Shown: positions 46,601 to 58,600 of the stretch, one piece after another
How positions within the stretch are numbered: the first letter of the stretch is position 1
Layout of the letters: every line of letters starts with the position of its first letter
DNA from: Paraspadella gotoi
Taxonomy: Eukaryota > Chaetognatha
Direction of reading: 5' to 3'
Length of the DNA stretch: 64,000 bases
Assembly (NCBI GenBank): GCA_051294375.1
Contig: CM119264.1
Span: 12,650,263 to 12,714,262 of the forward strand
Notes under the pieces: model-generated
Databases searched by the model: none
Told to the model about the DNA's origin: nothing
What the model saw: the letters and a program-made list of their open reading frames with translations, nothing else
Made by a program: the position numbers and the translations under genes

Positions 46601-49600
46601 TGTCACAATGACTACCAACAATAAAAATTGGAGTTTTTGGCGCATGACACGAAATTGAGCTTAACCAAAACTCCAATCCCGCGTGTTCATAACCTAATCT
46701 AGTTGTCCACAGCAAAAAATATACAGCTCGAGAGGTCAGAAAGAACTGATGAGTATTATAATAAACAGTCTGACCAGCAAAATCCCATGCACTGAAGCGT
46801 AATTCTCTGCCTTCTTCAGACATAACTTTCCATTCCACAATATTAATTCCATCTGTGATTTGTTCCTGGTCAGTTCCCATCGTTCGGTTGGTACTACTCA
46901 TTAGAGCACGCAAGAGACTAGTTTTTCCTAAACGAAAAAATTGTTTTTAAAGATCTATGAAAGTAGTATTCACTATTTATTTTATCGCCAAATTATGTCA
47001 AATAAATAATTATTATTATCTCGAACATGTTTTAGGCGCATTCAATTTCTTAATTTTTTAAAATGTTTATTCGCATGCGCTTATTGCAAAAAGTGGTTAA
47101 AATTCACTAAAAACATGTCTGAAGTTTGGTTTTATGAAAAAAGTATAAAATCTTTCAATTCCCATTAGAATTTGTTACAATATACTGAAGAGGTGGTAAA
47201 AATTGTTATGAGTTAGTGACAGAAACGTTCAACATAAGCAGTCCCTGAGCTTCGGATCAGGCTGTAACACCATGTTACAGGCGGATTAAGCGCCCCGTCA
47301 CTCTTAACTGCTAGGCAATTATCTGGCTAGAACCCCGGACCTTTGGGTTGGGAGGCGAATGACTTGCCTCCTGCATCAAAAGCCACTGATGAACGGTTGG
47401 TGGATTTTTTAGTATATTTTTTAGTATATTTTCACCAAACTTACCGCTTCCACCCAAACCAACTAGCATGAGTTTTGTCCTCTGACATTCCACATGACCA
47501 CCATTGAGTCGTCGCAAATAAGCTTTGATAGCCTCGAATCCTCGTTTAATGATTTCGATTGGTGGAGTTTTCAACGACGGGCAATGGGATACATTGAAAG
47601 TGTTTAGTAATGATAATCCTCCAAGTTCATATGTAATTGTGTCCAAAAAAGGATTGTGATGTAAGGACAGTTTTTCTAAACTTTCAAGGTTACGGATTTC
47701 GTTGGGAATTAAAGAAATAGATTGATATGAAAAATCCAATATTTTAAGCTTTTTCAAACAAAATATTTCGGGTGGAACCGAAGTGAATCGGGGAGTAGCG
47801 AAAAACAGTTCCGAGTTCAACAAAGCACCCTCTCGAGAAGAAATAATTCCATTCTTGTTAATATCACACAAATTAAAGAATGAATGGACGTTGGTGAGAT
47901 TAGCTAATGCGCAGTTACATTTAAGAAAATTTTCGTACTTTTCTTTTGTAAATGTGACATCGAATTCGCACCACTGTATTCCAGAAATATTTAGTTGTTC
48001 AAGTTTGAATAACTTTTTAAAAGACTCGGGTAAAATATTTAGCGGATTTGAAGACAAATCTAAACTTGTAAGATTAGATAAATTACCAATATGTTCAGGA
48101 AGAATATTGATGCAGCAATTAATTAGACTGATTTGTTTTAACGACTTACAATTGATGACACTTTCTGGAAGTACTCGTAAAGGAATATGTCTACATATAA
48201 GGCAATGCAAGACGGATGATAGACCAATATCAGCGGGAAGAAATTCAATTGCAGCTTCGGTTCCTCTATATTGGATTATCTGAAAAGATTCCAATTCAGA
48301 ATTACCTATTTTCGGTATAAATTTCAATTCAGAAAAAGGATTTAAAGCAAACTGATGAAGATTTGGAAATAACTCAAAAAAATCGTCAGGTAAATTCTGA
48401 CTTAAAGTACCAGTCAAAGTAATATCCACAATAGCTTCCGCATGCACTAAAAGGTCAGAAATTACTAATGATTCTGGAAAAATCGAGGCTGATGCCAGCA
48501 TGTGTGAATAGCAAGGTGTCGGACCAGAATCCTCTCTTTTAGAATAATAATAATTTTCATAGGCTTCTTTTTTTGCTAACAAAGAAAAGTGATGTGCATA
48601 AACATTAAGTATATTATAATTAACAAGCATTGTCTGTTTCTGTGTCAATTTATGAAATGAACTGCAAATAACTGGTTTGGACCTAAGCATTAGGGTCAAA
48701 ATTATTACCATTGAAACAAGATCTGGCGGCACATCATCAAATTTAATTTGTTTATTTATGTGTAACATTGTATGATTTTCCGATTCTTGATCATTTCTAA
48801 TATAAAAATATGTATATATACAGACAGGAAAGTAACTGTTTACATTAAATAGGTCATTTAATAAAACCGAGGAAGATTGAGGGAGCGGGAACATAATTTT
48901 ACAATCTTTATCTTTTAATCTATCAAGGAACCCAAACCATATATCTTTAGGTTTAACAGAAAAAACTGATTTTTTCCACATCCAATGGGAAAGTGGTAAT
49001 AATCGACATCCAACTTTTTCAAAGCATTCCAAAGGTAATTTAATCAGATTTGATGTAGTATTTTCAATTAAATCTGGGAATAACTTAACAGGAACTTGGG
49101 CTTTTTCGAAATATTTTGATTTTGATACAGATTCTTTAAATTGAAAAGGAATTTGAGGAAACTGAAATAAATGCCTCATATTCTTTTTACTACTATTAAG
49201 AAAAATGATGGAATATTGGGTATCTTTTAAGAAACCTTGCTTTGTTAAAGTACCATTCACACTTACATTTAACATACAAGGATAACTTATGGTTTCATAT
49301 TTTTCTTCGGTCAGCAATAATTTTCTAGAAGGATCTTTATCTTTAACGCACTCAAAGGAGTGAGAATAAACTTCTTCTTTTGATAAATCACTTAATTTAT
49401 TTAAGTCGAAATCAAAACCTGCTTTTAAAGTGTAAATTAACCAAATTTTTTCGGGAACATTTTGAAAATTAGAATCTATTTTTACCACTAAATTGCATAA
49501 GGGTTTGATAACCCCAAGAGGGGGTGAGACTGTTACCAGGGTTTTATCGGGAACTCGAAATTTGAAAAACATGTTTTGAGCAGATTTATTCAATAACTTT

Positions 49601-52600
49601 ATCTCACCCCACATATTATTTTTTTTACCTGATAGTAAAAGAACTTTTTCCGTTTGTGGTGTTACAAGTACAGGACCTGGTAATACTGCTGGTACTGGTT
49701 TGAAATACCTCAACGTTTCAGGACCATTCCAAGAAGGTAATGCAGATATGGAAACAACAATAGAAGGCCCAGGAGCAGCATAAGGAAAATACGCACATTT
49801 ACAATCTACTGACAGCGTTTCAATAAGTTTCCCATTCACAAAAAAATTAAGTTCCTCATTATAAAAATCTAAAGTACATTGAATCACGTCCTCCAGAGTT
49901 AAACTGATATCGTAATTGAATAAATCGATCAAAAATTGTTCTGATAACAATGAATTATCAATAGGCAATCCTGGTTTCAGCTTTTTAACAACCCCAATTA
50001 AAAGTTTGCCTTCAGAGTCTGTCACACTTTTTATGACTAATTTATAAGTATTACATTTACTAGATAATGGCCATCTTCCTTCAATGCAAGTATCAGATAT
50101 TAATAAATCATCAAGAAATTCTTGTTCGAATTGCCATCCTTTTAATTTTAACTTGCCGTTTTCTATGCCACCTGGGTGAAGGGCAAAAGAAATATCAACC
50201 CTTCCATTGTTCTCCTTAAAAGTATATTCATTGTTAAACTTGGTCAAAATTGACGGTTCACTTGCAACGTCAATAAAAGTTTGTAAAGACAATGAGGGAA
50301 TTTCTTCTACATCTGGAAAAATCATGTAGGAACTCGAGAAATCATTACTGACTAAAAATATTTTAATCATAGAATCACTAAAATTGTCCACATGGAGCGT
50401 TACGTTTCTAGTCGTTGAAAGACTGAATGGAATATCATAATACTGAGCAAAAAAATTATCAGTATTACTTAAATTATAAAAACTGCAAGGAAATCCACCA
50501 AAAAAATGTGATTTTAAATTCCAAAGCGTATATGCACAACTTTTGCAAATACCGCAATCGCGACAGGTGTACGCTGCTCGATTGCATTTGCATCTTTGAC
50601 TTTGGTGACTTAAAACTCGCGAGTATTGGCAATTCTGATCAAATGCACAATGTCCACCAAAAGTACAATTTGTAATAGATTTACTCAGTACCCAACGATG
50701 GTTTTTAACGATTCCATGTAAACCATCTGGAAGTACTATAAATTTTGATGAAAATGAAGAATCTAAATCCATAAGAAGTCCATCAATAATTTCTTTGCAT
50801 AATGAAAAAGCAGTCCAAAAATTCTGTTCTTGAGGCGTCAGCTCTGAAACATGCCCCGGACTATTAGAAGGATTGCTTTCATAAATTTTTGTATGAGCAA
50901 TTAAAAATACCTCGTCATTTTCAACTTTAAGTGCAACCTCTATTGAGCCACAATGAAAAATTCCAGCATTTTTGTCAAGATTTATGAAATTCATGATCTG
51001 GGAAAAAATAGTAACTATTAAAGAAAAAAAATTCAATGGCAACCTTCCATTTGAACTATATTTAATTTCTTTAAAAAACTTTTTATCATAATCAATAAAA
51101 GCAAAATTTTGTTCTTTTTCTCTCTTCCCTAAAAAATTTAACACTCTGTACCTTGGTTGCGCTAAATCAGTTCGCGGACATTCGACCTTTGACAAAATGC
51201 CACACAGAATCAGGACTTCATGAAAGTGATGATAATCTAGATTATTTTCGATGAAATCATGAAAAAGCATTGAACAAGCCTCTTTCTGATGAAAATATTC
51301 AACAAGATCGCAAAAGTCTGCAATTTTTCTCACGTAATGATGCGATGAACCCGATCTTAGTACGTAAATCAAATTGTGGGACTGTAAAATATTCAGAATA
51401 GCCAGGATAGAATTATTAGGATATTCAGCATTCAATAATTTACCAAAATCATCATCGGAAAAGATATTTCCGAGATGAGGTAAAATGTCAAGAGAAAATT
51501 TTAACACAGGCTTCCAAAATACTAATTTTTTTAAAGAACCTAATTTTACACAGAGGAAATCTAAAATGTACTTGGCATCTTCAACCGTCTTTAACGTCAT
51601 AGGCTTTGTGTGAATTAAATCTGAGATTAGCTGATAAACACGAAGGTCAAAGTCTGTTTGGCGGCACTTCATTGTTAATTCTTTTGAGTCTTCTTTAAAA
51701 TTGATAATGGTCAAAAAATATTCCTTAAGAGAATCGAAAATGCTCGAATTTTCTTCTGGACTATCAGAACCTGTCTCAACGAGCATCAAGCTCAAAGGAA
51801 TGTCTCGAGCCGTTGATGAAACATCACCTCCTAAAGTTGAGAGGATGACGGAATTCATGGAAGAATTCAAGGAAATGGCGGGATGCAATCCTCCGCCAAG
51901 ATAAAGAAATGAACCTTCCCAAATTCTCAAGCCGTTCAAATTGAGGAACAATTCTATTTCCGAGCCACAGAGCAACTTCTAGACATCGTTTTAATAATAT
52001 TTTATTTTTTATCCATAAATAGCTCAGAGTAAAGTTAAACTTATACTAAAACACAAAATTTAATTTTTGGTTCCCCATGGAACCGGGGTTCTTTATGGTT
52101 CTTCCCCACCAACAGAAGAGCATCTGCTCAGCAAAACGCGACATCTCCAGCCAAAAAAACGAAAAGAGGATCTCATCCTCTTCCCCCTCCCCTCCACTAC
52201 CACAGTGCGCAGCCACGAGACAATCACTCGTAACCAGCAAACCAGGAGGGGGAATCCCACTTGACCGGATGTCGTAGAAGGGGGGGGATGAGAAGTCGCA
52301 AAAACCAGTCCATGGACGAAACCGAGTCTGGAAAACTTGTCGGCCGGACGAGGCAATGGCCAAAAGAGCTGTCGGGCGATCAGTTGGCGTCCTTTAGCAT
52401 TCCTGAAGCCCTAGGGTGTGCCAANNNNNNNNNNTTGGCACACCCTACTGAAGCCCCACCCTTAAGCTTGGGAGGCGGGAAAGACTTGCGAGGCCTGTAG
52501 GGATGGCAAACAGGATTACACGGACTGCCACGCCCATGCTAGCAGAACAGGCGCAATTGTGTCGTGCCCTGGAATGGAAAAGCAAAGAATGCATCGCTTG

Positions 52601-55600
52601 AGTGATGTCTGGAACGGTCTCCAAAATTAAACGCTGTGGAAGGCGGAGAACTGGACAGAACTGTCTTGAGATCCAAAGGGGCAGCGTTGACTACCATGCG
52701 CTGAGACTCGGAGAGAGCCGTGCCAAAAATTGGCGCCAAACCTGACGAGACATCTTGGCAAGATCGAGGTAGCCTGCGTCGACTGCACCAGGCCCCTCTG
52801 AGCGAAGAGCCTCGACCATGAGGCGGAGAGCATCAGCGACAGACAGCATGAGCGGATGCTCCGGCGTCTCTCAGGATGCGCTTCAAAGCCATGAAAGGGC
52901 GCGTCATCTTGGAGTCCTTCCGAACGGCGTCTAAGCAGCAAAACTCTTGAGCGGGAGGACAAAACTCCACCAGAGAGAAAGCTTCCGACCAACGCTTGGT
53001 GCGCGCATTGGCGGAAAACACATCCCACAATGGCAGGACATTGTCCGGGTCGACTGCGCAAGTCTCTCCACTGGCTCAGCAGTCAGCACCCACTCCAAAG
53101 GCATGACACAAAGTTGTCAAACCCCTGACCCGACTCTTCTAAGGAGGAACCCTCCTCAGAGGCGTCATCTACTTGCGCTGATCGAGCTTGACAAGGAAGG
53201 CCCGACCCAGACACCCCCTCGGAGCATGAAGGCCAATCCGCCGCCAGAGGCCGCCAGTTGCTGGCGCTGTTGCTGGCGTCAAAACAAAAACCGACAAAGA
53301 AAGGTACAGAATGGCAAACAGAGGCGTCAAAAAAACAAGGAAAAAAGAGAAATCATTGAAAATAATAAGTCTAAAAAAAACCAAAAACAAAAACTCCACC
53401 CAAAATGAGAACAATCGAGCTTGAGCTTGAGCTCGAGCTCGAGTGGGTGGCTTTTAGTGGGGAAGAACCATGAAAAATCCCGGTTCTATGCGGAACCAAA
53501 AGTTCTATCATGTAGTTCTTCCCCACCAACAAGAGCCTATAATGAGACAGGCAAAGGCCCGACAAAACAAAAAGCCGAGTTAGGTGGGGCACAGGAGGAA
53601 AACCCCTCTGTAGACCAAATGAACGGCAAAAAAAGGCCTCAGCAGGGAGACTGAGCGCGGACAGAAGAAGTGATTCTGTCTCGTGGCTGCGCGCTGAGAT
53701 AGTGGAGGGAAGGGGGAAGAGGAGGAGATCTTTTCATTTTTTTGTCAGGAGATGTCGCGTTTTGCTGAGCAGATGCTTTTCTGTTGGTGGGGAAGAACTA
53801 CATGATAGAATTTTATATCTCGTAAATCATATTAGCGGTTAAAATGAGAGCCTATGAGAAAAGAGGAAAAAAGACGCAAGCAACAAGACAGATACATATT
53901 ACATATTTATACATAAGATAAAATAAGTTAAGATAAGTTTTCATCCGAAGCTTTCATTCTCAAGTTTACAGTAATTTCAATATAAAATAATCAGTAAGTT
54001 AACCAGAATGTTATTAAAACGATAACCACTGGTGATTTTCCTTTAGAATAAAATCCGAGTTCGATTTCATCTCCCGCGTTAAACAAATCAATTTTATTCT
54101 TAAAGTCCTTTAAACTCTTCGCGTTTTTTGCGCCGCCCATGACGTCAAAACCAAAAGATGCATCAGTCGTTCCGGGAATTAACTCGAGAGGATGAGATCT
54201 GGGAACAAAGCCGACGACTATGGCGTTCTCGACTTCCCTCTCCACAGAAATAATCTTAATTTTAAAGCTTTTTTCCGAATGATCATTAAGCGAAGACGAT
54301 GAAACAAAGACTCCAGGTTTTTTATCGGGATTTTTACATTGTTTTAAATAATATTCCTGCGAAATCATCGAAGTTTCTATGTATCTGTACATTGGTTCAG
54401 GGGCCCTAGAGTCGTCGGAGACCGCGGGGTCGTAGTAATTTAATATTCTTACTCGTTCACCCTGACTATTTAAGCTTATCATTGGCAGTAGGCCCAACTT
54501 TTGACTTCCGTCCGAGGGGCTCTTGAAATATTCGCCACGAATTCGCATTCGATGAATTTCCACGCTATTTAGCGTAAAAAAAACGTCTAAACCAGTCATG
54601 CTGACGTAATCTGGAGAAAGGTGGTTGACGTAACAACCTATAATGTCTCCTTGGCGAATTCGGGGCGGATTCACAACTGGGCTTTTTGCTTTGTTACAGG
54701 GAAAGGAAAACCCACTTATGTGAATTCTACCTTCTGATCCGTGATAACCGATGCACCCATGTTCCGTACCCACTGCCTTGTTTTCTGAGCATTCGAAGAA
54801 GCCCAAACCTACACAAATATTCCCTTTTTCTCCTAAATCCATTACTTCGACCTGGAAGCCACTAGCTTCTGAAGTTAAAATTCCGTTGGCTTTGAAGACG
54901 ACGGGTTCAACTGTTGTTCCCATATCACCGAATTCTCCATCTGGTAAAAGATACGAGTGCAAGGGAGAAAAGTATCCATGACTCAAAAATCTCCAATTCA
55001 GGAGAGGGTTCTCAATTACTTTGTCTCTTTCGTTCATTAGGCAAAAAATGTCCGTCAGAAATGTATATAGAAATAAGAGAAGTGGATTTAACTTCTCCAT
55101 CTTCGCAGTCAACTTTTCTATTTCGCTAAATGGGAGACGAGCTTTTTCAATCGTGGCCCTCGGAATACTAAAAATGTCGCAATATTTTAGTTTCGACAAA
55201 AACTCGTCAGCAATGTCATTGAACCTCGTCAATGCGGAGATTCCCAAGAGCTCCAGGCAAGCTCCGACCAGGCATCGGGACTCTACGCTCCATTTCGACG
55301 ATATCATCTTCGTCAAATTTAAGATCGGATTCTGAAAAAGCGGTGAAGTAAACATTTTGGCCGCGCTGTGTATAGTGTTAAACATCTTGAGACAAGCATT
55401 ATAAAATCCCTTTTCGCCTCTCGGTGCTGGAAAGTCCAAGAGCGTGGCTGCGTTAATTATGCTAGTAACATCCCTATCCGATTTCATGAATTGAAGGTAA
55501 GGAAACAATCCCGAATGATGATAGAAAAAAGCATGCTCCTCCACAACTTGGTCGCTTCGCTTCCAGACCAAAGTGAGGTTTTGACCCGGAAGTACGGACC

Positions 55601-58600
55601 CATCGAGATTGATCCGGTGGCCACTGGACACGATTCCCACGCTAATGAGGTCTCCTGCGCTGCAAGGAACGCCCGAGGCCTTGTTCGCGTCCGATTCTTT
55701 TAACGACGACGACCCAGAAGAGACTCCAATTTTTATTGACTTGCTCATTACTTTCTTGATCCGGACGCGAAAACTTGAATCAGAATTAGAAAGTGATTGC
55801 AGAAAATTGCAAAGCGGCAATTTGGCACGTTGTGAAGAACGATTCTGAGGCAAGAGCAATAAGTGACCATCTAAGGTCAAAACCAAGTTCCCACAGAGGG
55901 CCGAGTAAAATTGTTTTGACACATGTGCCAACGTCGATGAGGCTTCTCGGCCCTCTTTTTGGAGAATCTTCAGCCTGTCGACATACAATCTGGCGCATTT
56001 TTCAACATGCTGTGCAGCGCCACTTGCTCCGTCTGCAGTAAGATCCACGGCAATGATAACGTGATCAGGCGGCGAGGAGACGACGTCATGTAGTACGGAA
56101 TCTAGGGAGGCTTCCACGACATCTAGAGTAAAAGGCTGTAAGGCATCGTCGCCATTGCATTCTAACGTTGTTGATTCTGTGTCGTGTCGCTCCGATGTCA
56201 AGTCTTTGGACTGTAATGCCTTTGCGACGGAGTGACGGACGTTCGAAGAGGGAATAACTAAAACGTATCCACGACGGGAAATAAAAAATCCTTCAGTGTT
56301 TTCTTGTTTCTCAACATCCTCGCATTTCTTCTCATACCCCAGCAAAAAGTTTCCGCGTATCTGCTTTTCCCGGCTGACTGAAAAAGGTCGATAGGTCAAT
56401 CCAGTCAACGGCATACGCAACTCGCAAGTTGGCGGACAAACTAGAGACAAAGCGTCCCAGGCGTCGTTGGTCAGACGGAGACATCCGCAAAAGTCGATCG
56501 TCGAAAGTTTTGACGAGTCGCTTAGTTTTTCGCACAAGGCATAGACGCCTATGTCGGTGAGAAAACCAAGGCCGCGAAGAAGAAGGCGACGAAGATGCCT
56601 TTAGAGAAAGAAAAAGCAATAGAGATAGAAAACGAGAATTTGCAATTAACACTGACGAACTAACGCTAATATTTTCTTAAAGTTTATATCAAACAACCCA
56701 AAATATATCTTTAAAATAAAACAAAAGTAAAACCGACCTTAAATCTAATGCGTGTCTCGAAAGAGTCCTGATCGCCGCATCCACGACACGCGGACACCGC
56801 GAGCGAATTTCGACGACGATCTCCTCGCGAACGACGCATCTCGATGCTAAATTGTCCAGGAAGTCGCCGAAGGCGATGAGGGGAAAGGCGAAGGGATGGG
56901 CAGAGTCTGCGACGACCTTGTCGAGAGGAAAGGTCTCCGTTTCCAAAGAACCAGGAGAGGAAGTGCTTTGTAGCAAAAATCGAATGTTCCAGTCCTCGGG
57001 TGGAAGGTCGACACCGAAGGTAGCGTCTTCGCCTTCGTCTTCGACGTCTCTCTGCTTCCAAAAATCGCGTTTATTGATGTCCTCTAAATTTTCAGCTAAG
57101 GGAGGCGGCGACGGCCGCTCCGGTCCAGAAGGGAGTTTGAGAGAAAGCTTTGAAGTATTCATTTTATAAAGCACATTTTTTTAGCTGGTAGATTCCGAAT
57201 AACAAAGCCCATCATCCAGTTGCATACTGTAAAGCACGTTGAATCAATTCAACCCGCAGTTATTTAGTTTATCGTAGATTACTTTAATTAATTTGGCCAC
57301 TAGTTTGGTTAGCCTTTTGATCCCGCATTAATTAACACAAAGAGCGAAATAAATTTTCAGTGGGAATTACGGATTTTGAACTCTGTCGCCAAGGGAACGG
57401 AAGAAATCTTTGCGTGTCGAATTCCAAATACGTGTTGTGTAAAATAGGTTAAGGCAAAGCGAAAACCGATGTCGAAAAAAAACCCGCTATCCAAAAATCA
57501 TAATAAACGGTCTTGTCTCATCATGCCTCATCCTAGCTAGAGCAATTATATTGACTCAATGACAATTTAATGAATTATTCCTGAACCCTATTAATTACCT
57601 GATCTTTAGCCTTCCCCCGGAAGCCATGGAGTGTTGATGGAATGGGAAGCATTCGTAAACAACCAATTCGTCCTCCACTCGCGCCAGGAGATAGGGTTTC
57701 CGACCGCCGGCGCCCAATCCCGTCAAAGCTAACTCGGAGATTAGGGGAGTCTCCTTTTGAAGCATTTGTTGCTGGTATGCCGCCTTTTGGTTGGTGTGAT
57801 CCGGCACTTGAATTGAGATGGAAATTTTGAAAACGGTTGAATGTTATGTTGGAAATGTTGTAAAAAACTGAGTAGTATTGATTGCTACGCTTTTAACTTG
57901 AGGTAAGTAGATTTCTTTATTTGTGAATTACGCAAACCACCAGTTAGACATCTGATACCTAATTCATTCACTCACCAGGGGCAGAACCGTGTTGGTCGGC
58001 TAACACTCTCGGACGCAAGGAAAAGTTTTTTACGGCATAACAAAGTTTAAAATCGGGCATTGAATAGAATTCCAGTGCCCCATTTTCGCGACCTATCGCT
58101 GCCCACGCCGAGCGCCGGGCCGGTCGAGAATGCGTCGCCGGTTCCGGCGATAGGGGATTTCGAAAGTTGGAATCGAGGGGAGGACGCGAGCCGGAGGTAG
58201 AGGGTTTGGAGGAGGAAGAGGAGGATGTCCCATACAGAAGAGCCTCTTCGTCTTCATCGCCGTCGATATCGCTGTAATGAGTCGAGTTGAGTAGAGGGTC
58301 AAAGATAAGGAGAAAGGTAGATCTTGTGATATTGTCCAACTGTCCTTCCCTCCCTCGCTCCCAACTTACTCGGCCTTTGCCTCGCTTTTGTCGAGCGACA
58401 GCGCGGCTGCCAAATCCGCCCCAACGGCGGAGAGAGTGGAATGTTCGGGGAAAGGGTCGACGGTTGGCGACTCAGTGGTGAAGAGGCCCGAGGAGTCGAC
58501 GAAGGCACAAAGGGCGACCACCTTGGACGGCGGATGCTGCATCAACGGCGCGCGACGTACGGTGAGGTGAGGACCAGAGTCGTCTTCGTCAGAGTCCTCG

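Noticed and set aside
46900-46927. A kinase domain next to Roc-COR, as in LRRK proteins
   Set aside because: After COR the sequence goes to a CPDC motif and TIR domains; no HRD, DFG or glycine-loop motif is present.
51900-51978. The 1,554-residue frame starting near 51,975 as a stand-alone protein
   Set aside because: Its first residues are the C-terminal half of a SPRY-like module whose first half ends exon 2, and the acceptor at 51,979 joins in phase.
52425-52434. Assembly gap as evidence that the ROCO gene was mis-scaffolded into CPSF1
   Set aside because: Not supported as first choice: CPSF1 and ROCO exons on both sides keep order, strand and exact phase. Kept as a checkable risk in the findings.
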